From contig PMIU01000072.1 of assembly GCA_003157195.1 (NCBI GenBank), positions 1-7,937 of the forward strand: 7,937 nt of DNA. Direction: 5' to 3'. Both the position numbers and the translations under genes were made by a program. This document shows, piece after piece, positions 6,340 to 7,937 of this stretch (position 1 is its first letter; every line of letters begins with the position of its first letter). The notes beneath the pieces were generated by a model that ran no database searches, was not told the DNA's origin, and worked only from the letters and a program-made list of their open reading frames with translations. This DNA is from Candidatus Nomurabacteria bacterium. GTDB taxonomy: Bacteria; Patescibacteriota; Minisyncoccia; Phycocordibacterales; UBA9973.

Positions 6340-7698
6340 GAAATTTCTATTTCGCAGATTTTTATGATATGCGATGGCAAATCGGTGTGCTTCGCTGTTT
6401 GATAGCAAGATTTCTCTTTTATATTTTTTAATTAAGGTCAGACCCAAAGAACGGTCATTAAGAGAGTTTCCCCAAGGACCGTCCTTGTCCGACCTTGGGG
6501 AGAAGAGAATATCTTTGGGTTTATGGTGTTCGTCTTTTAATACAGCCACCACTGGAATTTTTAGACCAAGTTTTTTCAAGACAGACATCCCCACATGCAG
6601 CTGCGCCACCCCGCCGTCCACCACAATGAGCGACGGATACAACCATTCCTGGTGCGCTAAGCGCCTTTCCAGCACTTCTGTGAGCGCCCCAGTGTCATTG
6701 GCATTATTTTGCGTTCTGATTTTGAACTTTTTATATTCATTTTTTGCCACTTCGCCATTCTCTATCACCGTCATCACTCCAACCATATTTTTCCCGCCCA
6801 TATGGGCAATGTCGTATGCTTCTATTCTGGCGACTGAAACAGGAAAATTTTTATTCGTGTGGGACCCACTCTGTACTCGGAGAAGGGAGGAGCGAGAAAA
6901 ATTTTCCTGTTTCAGTAACGCCACATCATTTATATGTTGCAATGCAAAAATTTGTCTTTTGATTTCTCCCGCTTTTTCAAACTCGCGATTTTTCGCGTAA
7001 TCTTTCATTTCTTTTTTCAGATTTTTCAAAATCTGCTTTCTTGCCCCGCCGCGGCGGGGTGAACCTCCAAAAAATAATTTTATGTTCCGGATATTCTGCA
7101 TATATAATTTTCGACCTGCCTGCGCAGACAGGTCTTCCAAATCTGGCACTAAGTTTATTTGCCTGTAAAATTCAAGATAATTCTTGCTTTTATCATCCAA
7201 AAACGGAAAAATTCGGCGAATAATTTTCATCGCTTCGCGAAGCTGAGGTCCGCTGGTATATGGTCCGTATATTTTGTTAAACCCTGAATGTTTTGCATCT
7301 AATTCCTTTTCCCGCACAACAACTACTTTCGGTAACTTATCCCCAGTAATACAAACATAATTAAAACTTTTATCATCTTTTTCTTTGGTATTGTAATAAG
7401 GCTGATGTTTTTTAATCAGGTTTGCCTCTAAAATTAGAGCCTCTAAGACACTGTCGGTCTCTTGCCATTCCAATTTGTTTGCCATTTGAACCATTTTTAC
7501 TATAAGGGGTCCTCTTGTTTCAATTAAGCCTGCCCCGTAGGAAGTACTCTTTCCTTCGGGGTCTTTGGCAAAATAACTTTTTGTGCGGTCGCGCAGTGAG
7601 GTAGCCTTGCCGATATATAAAATATCATTTCCTTTCTTGAAAAAATACACGCCAGGACTATCCGGAAGTCTTGATTTTTTAATAAATTCTTGCTTCAT
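6331..7698 (-). CDS. uvrC: UvrABC nuclease subunit UvrC (short form)
   Basis: UvrC makes the two incisions around a DNA lesion bound by UvrB in nucleotide excision repair. In the 455 residues: a GIY-YIG domain for the 3' cut (G-V-Y at 16-18, Y-I-G at 28-30, Arg36/Arg38, Glu91 in ILEANLIK); a UVR motif that docks UvrB at about 224-258; and an RNase H-like domain for the 5' cut with Asp296 (AYDIAH), Asp361 (VVDGG) and His438 (EAHRFA), so both active sites look complete. The protein stops right after [10 protein letters not shown], so the tandem helix-hairpin-helix domain of the roughly 600-residue classical form is absent. The region that usually carries four iron-sulfur cysteines has none here ([10 protein letters not shown] stands where Y-Q-I-x-x-C-P is common). 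Several palindromic DNA segments lie inside the frame. The start overlaps the uvrA stop as ATGA, implying translational coupling. Confidence 0.95.
   Translation of the reverse strand: MKQEFIKKSRLPDSPGVYFFKKGNDILYIGKATSLRDRTKSYFAKDPEGKSTSYGAGLIETRGPLIVKMVQMANKLEWQETDSVLEALILEANLIKKHQPYYNTKEKDDKSFNYVCITGDKLPKVVVVREKELDAKHSGFNKIYGPYTSGPQLREAMKIIRRIFPFLDDKSKNYLEFYRQINLVPDLEDLSAQAGRKLYMQNIRNIKLFFGGSPRRGGARKQILKNLKKEMKDYAKNREFEKAGEIKRQIFALQHINDVALLKQENFSRSSLLRVQSGSHTNKNFPVSVARIEAYDIAHMGGKNMVGVMTVIENGEVAKNEYKKFKIRTQNNANDTGALTEVLERRLAHQEWLYPSLIVVDGGVAQLHVGMSVLKKLGLKIPVVAVLKDEHHKPKDILFSPRSDKDGPWGNSLNDRSLGLTLIKKYKREILLSNSEAHRFAIAYHKNLRNRNFLI
6442..6520. repeat. Nested inverted repeat inside uvrC
   Basis: The outer arms are ACCCAAAGA (6442-6450) and TCTTTGGGT (6512-6520). 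The inner arms are CCCCAAGG (6470-6477) and CCTTGGGG (6493-6500), with a further small AAGGAC/GTCCTT hairpin at 6474-6486. The segment encodes about residues 393-419, between DILF and the [10 protein letters not shown] segment. In UvrC proteins as I know them these are nearly adjacent, so it reads as an in-frame insertion. Confidence 0.55.
6833..6916. repeat. Palindromic element with 20-bp perfect inverted repeats inside uvrC
   Basis: The arms ACTGAAACAGGAAAATTTTT (6833-6852) and its exact reverse complement (6897-6916) flank 44 bp, which itself holds the small hairpin GTGGG-A-CCCAC (6859-6869). It encodes about residues 261-289, at the junction of the UVR motif and the RNase H-like domain. 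The frame is kept and the linker is longer than usual. The design resembles small palindromic repeat elements known to insert in frame into genes, such as those of Rickettsia. Confidence 0.7.
7044..7059. repeat. GC-only 16-bp perfect palindrome inside uvrC
   Basis: CCCCGCCGCGGCGGGG is fully palindromic and made only of G and C, in otherwise AT-rich sequence. It encodes P-R-R-G-G at 214-218 within [12 protein letters not shown], where related UvrC proteins have a short basic turn, so a few extra residues seem to have been added. Confidence 0.6.
7113..7134. repeat. 22-bp near-perfect palindrome inside uvrC
   Basis: The sequence from GACCTGCC to ACAGGTC pairs at 10 of 11 positions around the centre TGCGCA; the only mismatch is 7119/7128. 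It encodes D-L-S-A-Q-A-G-R at 189-196, in the region where classical UvrC has its cysteine cluster. Palindromes built on CCTGC...GCAGG recur in Patescibacteria genomes as far as I recall, so this is probably one copy of a dispersed repeat. Confidence 0.55.
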
Positions 7699-7937
7699 TT
7701 TTTTAAAACTCTTTTTAGATATTTACCTGTGTACGATTTACTATTATTGGCAATTTCCTCTGGCGTGCCTTTGGCGACAATGTTTCCGCCGTTTACTCCC
7801 CCTTCCGGCCCTATATCTATTATATAATCAGAACTTTTTACAATGTCCAGATTGTGTTCTATCAGCACGACGGTGTTGCCGTGAGACACAAGTTTATTTA
7901 AAACTTCAAGCAGTTTATGCACGTCATCGTAGTGCAG
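7695..7937 (-). CDS. uvrA: UvrABC system ATPase UvrA, C-terminal part (runs off the right edge)
   Basis: UvrA is the ABC-type ATPase that scans DNA for damage and loads UvrB. The 80 residues here are its very C-terminus: [17 protein letters not shown] just after the Walker B region, then [12 protein letters not shown] with the switch His of the second ATPase domain, [21 protein letters not shown], and [13 protein letters not shown] before TGA. All of this matches the standard UvrA ending, so nothing is missing at this end. The frame is open to the window edge and no start lies inside. The stop overlaps the uvrC start by ATGA, so the two repair genes form an operon. The TGA stop at the conserved end shows UGA is a normal stop codon in this genome. 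Confidence 0.95.
   Translation of the reverse strand: MHYDDVHKLLEVLNKLVSHGNTVVLIEHNLDIVKSSDYIIDIGPEGGVNGGNIVAKGTPEEIANNSKSYTGKYLKRVLKK

Noticed and set aside
6374..7000. A 208-codon open frame on the plus strand opposite uvrC
   Set aside because: It lies wholly antisense to well-conserved uvrC nuclease-domain sequence, its product resembles no family I know, and it has no start context. It is a shadow frame.

Overview
This window looks like chromosomal DNA from a Patescibacteria (candidate phyla radiation) bacterium, probably of the Parcubacteria type. The evidence is a short UvrC without a C-terminal helix-hairpin-helix domain, a class A penicillin-binding protein with a Patescibacteria-like C-terminal region, two large cysteine-rich zinc-ribbon proteins of a kind I associate mainly with these genomes, AT-rich sequence, and almost no Shine-Dalgarno sites. 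TGA closes uvrA at its expected C-terminus, so the UGA-glycine code of Gracilibacteria/Absconditabacteria does not apply.

Layout: (1) 1-155, minus strand: the first 51 codons of tyrS, running off the left edge. (2) 215-2719, plus strand: a complete bifunctional peptidoglycan glycosyltransferase/transpeptidase, divergent from tyrS across a short AT-rich promoter region. (3) 2732-2773: a 42-bp perfect palindrome that should terminate transcription from both sides. (4) 2784-4498, minus strand: a zinc-ribbon gene broken by one frameshift and two closely spaced in-frame TAA codons. (5) 4542-6305, minus strand: an intact 587-residue paralogue of that gene. (6) 6331-7698, minus strand: uvrC. (7) 7695-7937, minus strand: the 3' end of uvrA, overlapping uvrC by ATGA. 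No stretch over 300 bases lacks a gene once the broken paralogue is counted as one locus.

Functionally, uvrA and uvrC form a translationally coupled nucleotide-excision-repair unit. The two zinc-ribbon genes follow on the same strand and may be partly read through from it, although the intact copy has its own plausible promoter. The penicillin-binding protein makes cell-wall peptidoglycan and tyrS charges tRNA-Tyr; both are housekeeping genes.

The least explained parts are the tandem cysteine-rich pair (function unknown, one copy freshly inactivated, a 53-nt identical block shared by two otherwise diverged genes) and the several palindromic segments inside the uvrC reading frame, which look like in-frame insertions of repeat elements at domain junctions.
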